Shown: positions 34,948 through 47,667 of the stretch, one piece after another
Layout: each line of letters begins with the position of its first letter
Numbering within the stretch: the stretch's first letter is position 1
Assembly: GCF_020921035.1 (NCBI RefSeq)
Contig: NC_063151.1
Location: forward strand, 22,078,934-22,142,933
Direction: 5' to 3'
From: Rhodamnia argentea
Taxonomy: Eukaryota > Streptophyta > Magnoliopsida > Myrtales > Myrtaceae
DNA: 64,000 nucleotides
The notes under the pieces: model-generated
The model's input: the letters and a program-made list of their open reading frames with translations, nothing else
Databases searched by the model: none
What the model was told of the DNA's origin: nothing
Program-made: the position numbers and the translations under genes

Positions 34948-37900
34948 ATGAATTCTCGTCCACCCATGGAGGCTCCTCCCTACGCCGACCACCACCGCCA
35001 CCACCGCCGCCGCGAACCACCGAGGTACGCTCCTCTGCCTCCTCCGCCTCCTTCTCACCGTCCTCACTTCCACGAAGACCCCGACGTTTATATCCCCCAC
35101 GGGCCCCACCCCCACCCCCGCCACCATCACCACCACCACCACCACCACCACGATCACCACAAGAGCCACCAGCTGCTGCTCCCCCCGCAACCGCCGCCGC
35201 CGCCGCAGCCGCAGCCGCTGCAGTCACATCTGCCGTCGCAGTCCTCTCACCCTCTTCCCGCTCCTCCTCCACCCCTACCTCCCCCGCCGCTGCAATCGCC
35301 GTTGACCTTTCGGAGCTTCAATCCTGTCGACGGCGATCGCCATCCCCGATCGGTTTGTCACCACAACAACAATCGCCTCAGCGATGTCCGCCGCCCCGAA
35401 ATGGCGCTTGTGGCTGATCATCACGTTTCGAGTCCGTACGTGCAAGTTGATTTGGATCGGGACTCTCTTTACCACGTTAAGCGCGATGCGGATTGGATTT
35501 CTAGATTTAGGGACGACTGCGTTGATGGGTTTGAATCCCGTCGGCAAGATGATTTCTCGCGGATGCGGTCTGTCATTTATGATGGCTCTTTCAGGAGCAG
35601 TGTATCAAGTACTTCTAACATTCATGGACTGATTGAGGACGGTGAACTGTTTAGCAGTGAAAGGGCGGGTCTATTGAGTGAAAAACACAGGAGGTATAGT
35701 CATAGGCAGGTTCAATCTGTAGGTTTGCATGACTTGGTTCATGAGACTAGGGATCATGAGATTAATGATGTCGATAGTATGCCATTTGTTTCTGGAGAAT
35801 CACAGGTTCATGATTCTGATTGGGGAAGATATAACTGTAGTACTAGAAGAAGCAGGGTGGATTTTCAGGAATATAATGTCACACCAAAGAAACAGGTGCA
35901 GAAAAAGAGTGCTTTTCTGAGGCTTCAAAGGCCAAGAGCTGATCGAAGGAATGGGGACGATGAGAGGCTGCACAGTTTTAATAACCGTGATGAGAATGGT
36001 TCTGGTTCCTTTAGAGGTAAAGGGCCGCTTGTGTTTCCTGATCATGGCATGAAAGAAAAGAGAGAAGGAAGATCAGTGGAGCTTGATGTTTCTTTCAAAT
36101 CCAACTCCTTGGTAGCCAAAGCAGTTGTTGCACCTACAAGTTCATTGACTGTTCCTGACAAAGATTTGATTCCAAGGAATAAGAGATTGAAGAGTATTGA
36201 TGCCTCGACCAGTTCGCTCGTTAACAAACCTGAAAAGAGCATGGTAAATCCGATCAGACCTCCCGAGATAGCCAATTGTACTTTGAAGGATTCAAAACCG
36301 TCAGAAGAGAGAGTTGTTGCAGCATCTGATACGGGGAGTAAGATTATCAATCAACCCTTTCCCAAGGGAACCTCCAGATCGGTTGGTAAGGGAAAGGCGT
36401 ATAAGTCTTACTGCACTCCAGTTCTAGATCAAGATGGTCTTGCCCTTCAATCTCGAATTATGGCAGTTTCTGATGGAAAAGTTAATAAAACACATTCTGA
36501 GATGAATACGGATTCAGATAAAGTTGGTAGAAGTATGAGAGATGGCAAGGGAATCTTTTTCAAGACTGGTAGAGCTTCTGGATCTGATAGTGGTAACATT
36601 CGAGGCATAGAAAGCGATAACACTCTTGCCAATAAGTCACCTACCGTAAAGATTGAAAAGAAGAAAAAAGTCACGAAGAAAGCGGTTAAGAGAGTCAGAG
36701 TAGTGAAAAAAATTAAACCTCATTCGGAGATGATGACTTCCAGGCATCTGCATGGAAATGATGATCATATAATAGCAGATAGTTCTGGTGCGACAGGGTT
36801 TGACGAGGGTGCAAATCCTTCAAAAAAAGATGGTACTGCAATGCAAATGTTCCATGATGTTGGAGCAAATGACGTTTCCAATGAAATGTCTGATCTGCTC
36901 CAGACAAATGATGTGAAAGGAACATTGCAAGGTGTTCCATTGCAGGAATGTGGCAGTGACCCTGATATTTTGGAAACATCTGTACCTCAAGATATTGGAG
37001 AGAATTGTGGCACATCTTGTCCTATCCATTCTGCTGTGGTTGAAGAAACAAAGACATGTCATACCAATTCTGACGGTTCTACGGAGTGCCTGCATACCAA
37101 TTCAAGTTCCTTTGAGAATCTTTCTGCACTGCCATCTAAAAATACTTTTGAGACTGGTATAGAGAAGTTCAGTCCGATGCAAGAGAATGACACGGCCAGA
37201 CTATCTTATATGCTGGGCAATGACATTCCAAGTTTGTCAACTTTAGAGGACATGAACGTGCATGGGGTTTCTACAGGAAATGCTGTCCCTTCCGAGAGGG
37301 AAATTACTGTCTCAAGTTCTGATAAATTCCTAGTTAGATCTCAAGATCCAAGTGCTGGTTCAGGTTTGAGAGTTCTTGATGCTTCTGATAGTAACTCTTA
37401 TCATAAACAAGTAGCTGGAGGTGATTGTTCAAAATTTACAGGAAGTAGTACTGCCTGCAATCCTGACACTTCTGCTAATTTAGATAAGACCATTACCTTC
37501 AAAGATAGCCCCAGTTTTCATGATTTGAGGCAATCATCTTCAGTAGATCTCCCTGCATCATTTGAGATTCATTACCGCGAAGGGAGTTTATCAATAGCTG
37601 CATATCCCATTGAAGTTTTAAAGGAACATACCACAAAGGTAATAGACATTAGACAAGATGGGTTCTCTGAACTAGATTCGCTGAGTTCAAACCCAGCAGA
37701 AACCTACAGGGAGGCTGTAAATATATCATGCGGCAGCGCTTCAGATGCTTTAGACACCTGCATAAATCTGCCTGTCAAGGATTTTGGACTCCAAATAGCT
37801 ACAATCCCTCGTGTTGGATGCCTGGACTCTGGCTTACCCTCTGGTTCACCTAGGCATGATGTTTCACATGGAAATGAATCGATACAGGAACTCTCTGATG

Positions 37901-40900
37901 CAAAGGATTTAAGTAAGAAGGGGATTGATGCTGATGAATATGGAAATCCATCCACTTATAAAAAGAGAGGGATTACTTCTTCTCATCCTGGTTTATCTGA
38001 CTTGGGGACATGCCAGAGCAATGATGCGGGTCTGCTGGCTGATAGCCATGCATCTTGCTCAGAGATGCAATTAAGTGCTTGCGACAGTTTTAAACAACCT
38101 GATGTAGAGGTTGCAACACCTCCCATGAATACTCTGCATGACTCTAATTCATCCCCAGGCTGGAAAGCGAAGGACGTTTCTCCGATGAAATCTGTGGACG
38201 ATGTCAGTTCTACTGCAAATTGGTCCGTTGATGTCGCACTCCAACTTCAGCGATCAGTTTTTGATTCTGGATTACTTGGTGTCGGGACATCAAGCATCCG
38301 AAATGAACTTTCACTCGGTCAGTTGATAATGGAGGAAAACCAGAAAGATAACTTTCCAGTTAAAGCCACAAGTGATCATCCTGATGGGGTTCTCGATATA
38401 GAAAAGAATAGGGCAAAGAAAGTGGATTTACATTCTGTAGAAGCACAAGTGATGGGTGTTGGTGAGATGGCCGACTGTAAATCTTCAGGAGCCCATCTTT
38501 TGACTCGGGAATCAGGATCACCTTTAGTCAGGAAAATTGATAGTTACATTCATGAAGTGGAAGAATCACCCTCCGTGTCAATGCATGTGCCGTCATCTGC
38601 TGATGGTGATGGGATCTACAATTCTAACTCCAATGATGAAGGGGTAGATTCTGTGCTTCATCCAGTATCTAATACCAGTTCTCCAGAAAATATATCTAAT
38701 TACTTAGCAATGCAGATTCCCAGGTGGAAATCATCTCTAGACGAAATTCCTCCTGGAAGGCTAGGTGGTAAAGATGCTCAAGAAAAAGAGAACCTCATGG
38801 TTGGTGGAGGTTCAGATGTATCTGTCGTTACTTTGTCTTCGCATAGTACCAAAGTTGATCGGATGTCAGATCATGGAATGGAAACGGATTGCATTGGCCC
38901 TGAGAAGGATGTAATTTTGTCATCAGAAGGATTGAAAAACACTGAATACAGTCTGAAGAATGCAGAACCATATGGTTTGTGGAATCAACCAAATCGTGTT
39001 ATGCAGAGATCATTCCCAGGTCGTTCGTCCTTTGCTTCCAAGAATTCAAGGACGATCTCTTCTGCTAATGGTACCACAAAATCAAATACATGGCATCGAC
39101 CTAGCAATTCATCAGTTTCTCTCTCAGGAAAGAAGCCGGTTTCTGGCATTCTAGCTGTGAAAAGGCAGCTTACGGTAGATACTGGGGAACTTTATGTCCG
39201 AAAAGGTAACAGTCTGGTCAGAAAACCAGGTGTAGAAACTTGCCAATCCCAGATCCGTCATGTTACAAGCTCAGCTGTACACAGAATAAATTCATCAGGT
39301 GAAGATGACTTAAAGAGGAGCATGGGAACTGGAAAAATCGATAATCTTAATCACAATGGAGATCTGTTAGGAACGGGAGGAATGAGTGCTCCTCTTGAGA
39401 AGCCAAAGACATCCCTATTACCAAGTGGTCATAATCTGCCCATTCACACTGCCATGTCTTCTGAGGACTGCACATTTTTCAACTCAGTTGGACCTTCACG
39501 TGATGGTTGCTTTGGTCTTAGATTAGATTCTGTGGATTGTACATCAAGCAGTGATCAGCTAAACAACAGCGAGTGTGCATTGAAGATTTCTGAAATTCGT
39601 GAAGACCAACCTTGTTCGGAAAAAAAGTTGGAACGCACGAAAGAACTGCCCAATGAAAGTTTGACAACATCTGGTTTGAAGAGGATAACATACGTGAAGC
39701 ACAAATCTAATCAGTTGGTTGCAACAACAAAATCATGTGATCTGCCCACCCAGGTTGTTCATAACACCCAAGTCTTATCCTCTGATGGCTACTTCAAACG
39801 GAATAAAAATCAGCTTATAAGGACTTCAATCGGCACTATGTTGAAGCAGATATCTGCGATGCCTGAACACAGTCGAAATTCAGAGGATCAGGGGGCGTCG
39901 GCAGTTTCATGTGGAAGAATCCTTAACAGGGGACTATCTTCTAAAGGTACGTTCACCGTGTTCTTATCTCAGTGTGCCTAGTTCGTAGTATTGATGCGTC
40001 CCCAAATGTGCCACTTTTGATCTGCTTTAGACCCTCATTTTTTCCCTTTCAAAGGCATGTCTGTGGTAAAGTGCTGGCATTTTAGAGGCTTGATTTATTT
40101 CAGTAAATGGGGGACTTAATTCTCTTTTGGAAATGTTGAGATATTCAGCAATTCTTATCTTTGATTAAGGCACTCAGGCATGGGTACTATAATAAATCCT
40201 ATTAACAAGCTCGTGAGAGCTTTCGGTTTGCCTATCTGAAATGATGCATTGGCTGAAAGATTGGAGCATTCATAGATAAACTCCTTTGTTCTCAATGGAG
40301 TTGGCTATTAGGGCTCACTATGATAATATTGCCGTACGTACAGTTTTACTAGCTTAATTGTGCATTGTGGTTGTGAAATTTCTTAAGTATCATTTGAAGG
40401 AATTGCTGGACGATGTGCTGTCACTGTCGTCACGACATTTTCACTCATTACATGTCTTCTGGCTATTATTCATGTAGAAGATCTAGAATGGCATTTAGAT
40501 GCGGTTGTTTCCCCATGGATGCATGCTTTTGTTGCATTTTTTCTTTTCTTCAACACTTGTTTTTTTCTAGCTTTGTCTTACTTTTATTTTCCCCGTTTCT
40601 TAATTTTTTGTTTTCAATTTAATTGATGGAGCGGTTCTTTGAACTTGACTTAATTTTCTTGTATTATTTCGGATAATTTTCAGATATTTTTATCTCTTCA
40701 TTATTTTGGCTATCAGGAATACTCGAGCCTTAGCTATTAAAATTACCAAAGGAGGAGAGAGCTGTTTTAGCTACTATTGCAGAGTTGTAGTGTTATTCAA
40801 GCTAAAATCCATGCATGCATAGATTTATATGGGGATGTAAATATAAATTGCAGTTTTATTTAAGTCATTTGAACCTTCACAATTTTCTCTAGTGTGGACT

Positions 40901-43900
40901 CTGTGGGGTGCAAAGCTGTCGAAAAGTTACAGAGATCCATTGCATCATAAAAAATGTTACCAAAAGGTCCTTCCTCAGCTGTTCCCTTGGAAAAGAGCAA
41001 CATACTGGCGTAGATATATGCAGACAACTTGCAGTCTGGATCATAAATCTTCATCTGCAATCAGGTCCACTGGCATTCAATGTTTTGTTATATTTCTTTA
41101 GCTCCAGTTTAATCTTTACCATATTTACGACTGCACTTGTTAATTGTTCTTGCAGTAGAAGATTAATGCTGTTGAGGAAGAGGGATACTGTCTATGTTAG
41201 GTCAGCTCATGGCTTGTCACTTAGAAAATCTAAGGTGCTAAGTGTTGGTGGGGCAAGTTTAAAGTGGTCGAAGTCCATTGAAAGGCAATCAAAGAAAGCC
41301 AATGAGGTCAGTTATGTTCCTTCCATATTGCAGTTTGGTCAATTTCCTCTAGAATTGTGAGGTTATAACACAAAATCTGTCATCTCTTACCACAGGATGC
41401 AACACGAGCTGTTGTTGCGGCTGAGAGAGAGAAAAAAGAACAGAATGGTAGTTTACCGGTGTCCTCCAGAACAAAAAGCAAATTTCGTTCGTCACGTAAG
41501 TCAGATTAAAGATGAAATTGATTAAGCCAATCTGTAATTATCATGGGAAGATGATTCCCTGGTTCTAGATACAATTATGGATTTAGTTGGCCGAAATTTC
41601 TTATTTCTGTTCTGATGTAGAATGGATGATATTGCAGGAGCAGGAGAGCGCGTATTCCGGATTGGTTCTGTTCGATACAAGATGGATGCTTCAAGGAGGG
41701 CACTACAAAGAATTTCAGGTTCCCAATTTTTCGCTTTATTTCTATAATGATCTGTTCTCGGTACCTGTTGAACATGTTTCATTTCATGAGTTGGGAATGT
41801 GACAAATAAGTTCCTTGTTCTTTTGGGTAAGTTAAGTGAGAACCTTATCTGATGAAATAGACATCAGTGGGGAAACCGAGCCTAAGTCCGTTTTACAGAG
41901 AGTAAGCCCATTTTTATTCCCATTATGGCAAATATGCTTTTGGAAAGAGGTTTGACTGAAAGCGTCTTGAATTTTGACATCTCTGGCTCATATGGCAAAT
42001 TGTTTGACCTTCTGGATTTAGATTTATCTGTTGATACTTAGGTGCCCCAGATTCCCAATTTGTTGCTTTCTGCATCTAGAAATGCTATGGTATGGAACCC
42101 TCTCGATGGAAACAGTTGCTGCTAGCAGATTATGGATTTCTCCCCCATAATATCAATACTCAAAGTTGCTCATGATTCAGTGCTTGGATGGTCAGAGACC
42201 TTAGCGTCCCTAGTTTTTGAATGTCTGAGTGGGTTTTGCTTTTCTATTAGGAAAAACTATGTAAAGTTCTTCTGGCTGGACTTCATTAGAAAGGAAGTAC
42301 AGTGTTGGAGCATCTGTATTGGAAGTTAAAAAAGAAGTCAGGACTTCACCAATTACTTGCAATAGCAATAACCATTTTAAATAAACTTAGAATTTGTCAG
42401 TTCAGTGTATGAATTGACTTTCTGATGTAATTGTTTTTTGGATGTGTCTGATAAGCTGTAGCAGTGATGTAGGATAAAGAAACTTAGCAAAAGATCTGGA
42501 TTTGAGGAAATGATTGAATGACTTAACCATAATTATATAGTGAGGCTAGCGGACTGATTTTCTTGGATTCATATCTTAGGAAGGAGAGGAAAAATTTTCT
42601 TAAAGCAGATCATGACATTGTTATGTAGGCTTCAGTGTCTGTATAAGATAATTATGGCTTGAGCTTATGTTTGAACAGATGCAAAATAACGTGAATCTCA
42701 TGTCCTCATCTACTTTTGGATAGCAAATCTTCTATCTTACTTCTATCTCTGAATTCCAGACATTAAGGTACTTCAAATGTGGCGTATTGATCATGCGAGT
42801 TTCTTCATGCCATTGATCCGCTTGTCATGCTATCATTGAAAGATCATCAATCCCTAATGAAATGGATGAAGCAGTGGCTTGCTGGAAATCCAGAATCTTT
42901 ACTTGATCCAGAATGTGTACAATTCTCGTTTCTTTCTTGTGGGAACTGTTTATTTTTAGTATTCTTTCATGTTATGGTTGCAACCTTGCTTGAGCATTCA
43001 TCAGAGATAAAGATCTCAAGCCTTTTTAGTTCATTGTTTATTCCATTATTTCAAAGGTGGGTAACCAAGTTGAGTGACCCATTGGGGTGGCCTTATTTTG
43101 TTTACATTTGCCTTATTCTGTCTACTGTGAAGTAATATCTTTAAAGTGGGAGTTTGATAACTATTTATGCCTTGATTTCTCTTCTTATTGTAGATGATGA
43201 ATCGGCTTACTCGTCTGTTTCCCAAGCAAAAGATGATACTAGGAAATCATATGTGCCGCGGAGATTAGTGATTGGCAACAATGAGTATGTTACCCCTTCT
43301 TTTGGTTGCACAAATGCCATAGTTGCTACGTTGGTGATTTTAGTTGAAGAATTGTATTACAGTAGGTTTGCTTCACTGTAGTTCCGAGTTATTTTTGTGG
43401 ATGCTCATAATTGTTGGCAGGTATGTAAGGATTGGAAATGGGAACCAGCTTATTCGAGATCCAAAGAAACGAACTCGGCTTTTGGCAAGTGAGAAAGTGC
43501 GGTGGAGTTTGCATACTGCCAGATTGCGGTTGACTAAAAAGCGAAAATACTGTCAGTTTTTTACCAGATTCGGAAAATGCAACAAGGATGATGGAAAATG
43601 TCCCTATATTCATGATCCCTCCAAAATCGCCGTTTGCACAAAATTTATAAATGGGTCATGTTCAAATAAGGATTGCAAGTTGACTCATGAGGTTTACTAC
43701 TATCCTGTTCGCTTTGGTGGTCCTACATCAAGAGTCCCTCGCTTGATTTTGTCACTAATTTTCCCTTTTTTATGCAGATCATTCCTGAAAGAATGCCAGA
43801 TTGTTCTTATTTTCTGCAAGGTACTTCCATATTCGTCTTCATTTTTTAAAATTAGCGGGTTGAGTAATTCTTGCTTATAGATTAAACAAACACTTTATGG

Positions 43901-45094
43901 CAACTGGCAGGTTTGTGCACAAACAAAAATTGTCCTTATAGGCATGTGAATGTCAATCAGAATTATCCTACATGCGAAGCATTTCTTAGGGGCTATTGTC
44001 CTGAGGGGAATGAGGTACTGCTTTTCTTTCTGGAAGCTTCTATCCCTCTACGATTGTGAAATTTTTGCATATTTTCACCAGCACGCACCATGCACATGCA
44101 CCTTTCTGTGCATATGCCCATGAATGCTTCGTTTCCCTTTTCATTACACTTTTCTCTTGAGGCAAAAAATTTTCTTCACTTTATAGTTGGACTCGCAACT
44201 TTGTGCTAGAGAAAAGCATTCAAATTCTCTCTCAATGTTCGCCTCTATGCAAAAGTTGGTAGAGATAACGGCACTTTCTGCACGCCATTCTGGAATATTT
44301 GCTTCATGTGTAATGGATATGTGATGAGATTTCGTGGCAGAAAGTTAAATGAGTTCATTTCACTTATAAATTGGGCTTTGCAAACCAAGCTGGAATTCAC
44401 GTGCCTCTTAGAGCAAGTTCATGATTTCTGATTCTTGTCTGTTGCTTCAGTAATTATTAAACTGTCTTTTGGGATTACTTTCCCTTTCTTCTTTAAGTTT
44501 TTTTTTATTCAAGTTCATGAGCAGCATAATGGTATTGCATTAATCTTAAGAATCGCCACCTTTTATAAACAAGCCAAAATCTTCTTCCCTCCCGTTAGAC
44601 AAGGAGAGAAAAAAAGAAAAGTTTTTTCCCTTCCTCCAAACATAAATTCTCAAAGTGGTAGCATGAAGAAAATGAAATGCGTCCATCTACTCTCCCAGTG
44701 TCGGAAGAAGCACAGCTACATATGCCCAACTTTTGAAGCAACTGGCAGATGTCAGCAAGGATCCAAATGCAAGCTTCACCACCCGAAAGGCCGTAGTAAG
44801 GGAAAGAAAAGAAAACGATCGGGTGAAAAGAGCAGTTTAGGTCGTTACTTTGGGTCCATGACCATCAGATTGTCTAAGCAAGGAACAGCAGCTCCTGAAA
44901 GGGTTCATGTGGAAGATATTGATGACAATTCTGTCTTTTCTGATTATATCAGCCTTGATGTTAGTGATGACGAATTGAGAGAAAGCGATGACCCCATGAT
45001 ATTTGATGAAATTGATCCTTTGGATGTACGACTGGATGATCTGGATGAGCAAATCAAGCCAATACGCATCATGGACAAGATGCTGGCAATGTGA
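34948..45094 (+). CDS. Large CCCH zinc-finger protein, SOP1/ZC3H3-like
   Basis: Ten exons: 34948-39946 (a 5-kb exon), 40893-41064, 41156-41306, 41396-41495, 41638-41718, 43194-43284, 43421-43691, 43778-43820, 43911-44014, 44699-45094; the frame closes to 2135 residues. The N-terminus is Pro/His-rich with a ten-His run (about 35122-35151), then about 1600 Ser-rich, presumably disordered residues with a basic patch ([18 protein letters not shown], about 36658-36711). The conserved C-terminus has [22 protein letters not shown] and YVPRRLVIG, then five CCCH fingers at about residues 1909-2034 (C-x8-C-x6-C-x3-H, C-x7-C-x4-C-x3-H twice, C-x7-C-x5-C-x3-H, C-x8-C-x5-C-x3-H) and an acidic tail. Arabidopsis SOP1 is a nuclear RNA-exosome cofactor; animal ZC3H3 acts in polyadenylation and export. 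Function here is inferred. Confidence 0.9.
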
Positions 45095-46440
45095 TCCCCA
45101 CCAGACTGGGTAGCTCTCTCTTACCCCTTGGCCCTGGATCGAGTGTTTGAGCAAGTTTACTCATCTGCCGAACTTCTCAGTTTGACTAATATCCAAGGGG
45201 ATGAGGAATGATTTTTTTCAGACAATTTCTTTGCTCGTGGTGAGACTTCTATGCTGATCCGGGAATTTCATCTTTGAGTGAGGGCAGATTTGATGATTAA
45301 GCACAGGATGACTTCAACTTGTCTTTTCTCCTCCCCTAGGATTCGAAGCTTTTGTTTTCTTCTTTTCGCCCCATTTCCCTTTACTAGAGAAATTTTCTGG
45401 TTGCTTTCTGGGGTTATATAGGGTAAGTGTACATGTGTGTGTATTACGTCAACAAAACATTAATATTGTTATAGCAAGTGGCCCAATTTTGGTGCTCAGT
45501 GATATAGAATTTAGCGTTTTGCTTTTACCTTTCATGATTTTGTTTTCCCTATTACAATGAATTCTGCTGAGCCCGTCAAGCTTTCCAGGAGCAGGGTGGG
45601 GTCAAATTATTTGTAGCAAAACGATGCGAATGCCCACTGGTTAGAATTATGATTTTAGTCCAATGAGATGAATTGGTTCCACCAGTACACTCTCCATTTA
45701 CTACGTATGTTCTGTGGATCAACTGACATCTACATGTTTCTAACAAAGCGCATTGCTCGTCCTTATCTGACTATAGCCTATGATAAACCCCAGTTTCGTT
45801 AACGAGTATCTTAGTGCTATTTAAGTAATCAATCGACGAAATTGTGCAGTTCTCAATGCACTGATTAGGTTAATTTTTGTGATTAACAGTTTAAAAGTTG
45901 AATTTTGATTAATAAACATGGAGAATTACCTTGAGGGTTTCTATTAGCATGATCCTTCTATTATTCTCGACTTTTGTACACGATAGGATTACATTCAATC
46001 ACACAATTAAGAACAAAATTGAGTTGATCCAACGACCTGATACGAAGAGAAAAGTCTATGTGGAGAAGATAAAATTGCTTCAAGCATTGACAAAATCGGA
46101 AGATCCATCCCTACTGCCTCACGTCAATTCCACAAGCCTCTTGTCAATTCTCATTCGATCGCGGCAGGGGAGTATGTCAAAATAGAAATATACCTTTGCA
46201 TGCGCATGGAATGACATTTCACAAACTGAATGACATGATGACCGATCCTCCATTTCTCTAACTGAGCTAAACCATGAATTGAGGAGACAAAATATTTGGA
46301 CAAACAAAAGACTTCGCAGCTAAGATTTCAATTGCCCAACTTGCAAAACGACCATATGATGATTAAAACGAACTGAAACATGCGATTAGAGAAATTAGTA
46401 ATGTCTAGCTTGTTGATGGCATGTCCTTCAATTTAACATG
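45095..46440. other. Convergent intergenic region (3' ends of the CCCH gene and the minus-strand gene)
   Basis: Holds the 3'UTRs of the two convergent genes. An 84-codon open frame at 45931-46185 has no recognisable domain. No transposon ends were recognised. Confidence 0.4.
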
Positions 46441-46979
46441 TACTACACAATTCAGTTAAGAGTGTATGGCTTCCGTGGTTTCTTGAGATCGTTGAACCAA
46501 AGCCGAACACACTGGTGTTGCTTCAAACCCGCGTTCTCGTATCGAAGCAGAAAGAGGCATGCTTTCAGTTTCCAATACAACTTCTTATTCGCGTGTCAGT
46601 TGCGTCTCTTCCTTAGTCGCCGCATTCAGCGTTTGCCCCATGCTTGTCTTGCGAAATGTCAGAGTTCTCGGTAAAAGCATTAAAATGTGCTTAGTAGAAA
46701 AACAAAATTTGGTCAGGAATTCAAGCAAAGAGAGCTCTGCACACTACGATAAACATGATTTTCACATTACGAAAAGATCCATTTGCATTTGCAAGTGACT
46801 GAAATACAGAAAAGAATGTGCCTTAATGTAGTACCCAAATTCCACCTTGGGGATGTCGAATGATGCACAACCATCAGATTCGCTATCTGTGCATTACCAA
46901 AATCTCAGACTGAACAAACATCGCAGCAGCAGTTCCAGGTTTCGCATGCTTTCTTCTTGGGGTCGGAGAAATATTCGCA

Positions 46980-47611
46980 TTAGACCCTTCGATTTGCCCG
47001 TGCAGGCAACACTTCCAAACAAGTAGGATCCAACCAAGGCTTAAATGCTCCTTCCTTGGGTATGTTCTGTTAAGAAAGGAGACCAGAAGGATTAAGATTA
47101 GGAATTATCATCCCAGCTAATTCCAAATAAGTGACTGCACAACTTAGAAAATGATGTGTAAAGCCACTATCAACGCATCATGCCCTCCAGGTAAGCAAGA
47201 CCAAATATGTACATGTACCACAAACCAATCACAGATGATCCATGCTCAACTAAACGTGTAAAGAATAATGGATGGGCTTCCAAATAGGCTATACCAAGTA
47301 ATGTGGCGGCCTCCTAATGAGTATCGAAGGTGGCCCATATGCCTCCATGCAATATACCTCACAACTTAGCACACCAACTTTGTAGACCATTTCAAATATA
47401 CGCAGTGACAGTGTTACTTACATATGAATTACACCAGCCCTGCAAATGACAAGAGACAAAGAACAAGCAGTTCTAGTCATGGGAACTTATCTTTTGCAGT
47501 TCAACTCATGAATGAATGTACTTCTTGGAAAACTATATTGTGCTCAACGACTGATATTAACCTTTCTGAAAATCTGACTAGCCGAACAATCAGCTTCGAT
47601 TGTAATAGTAA

Positions 47612-47667
<56 letters not shown>

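Noticed and set aside
34910-35272. Gly/Ala-rich minus-strand frame
   Set aside because: Antisense shadow of the Pro/His-rich start of the CCCH protein.
42827-43135. 102-codon frame in intron 5 of the CCCH gene
   Set aside because: Exons 5 and 6 join in frame with conserved sequence; this frame matches nothing and is not needed.
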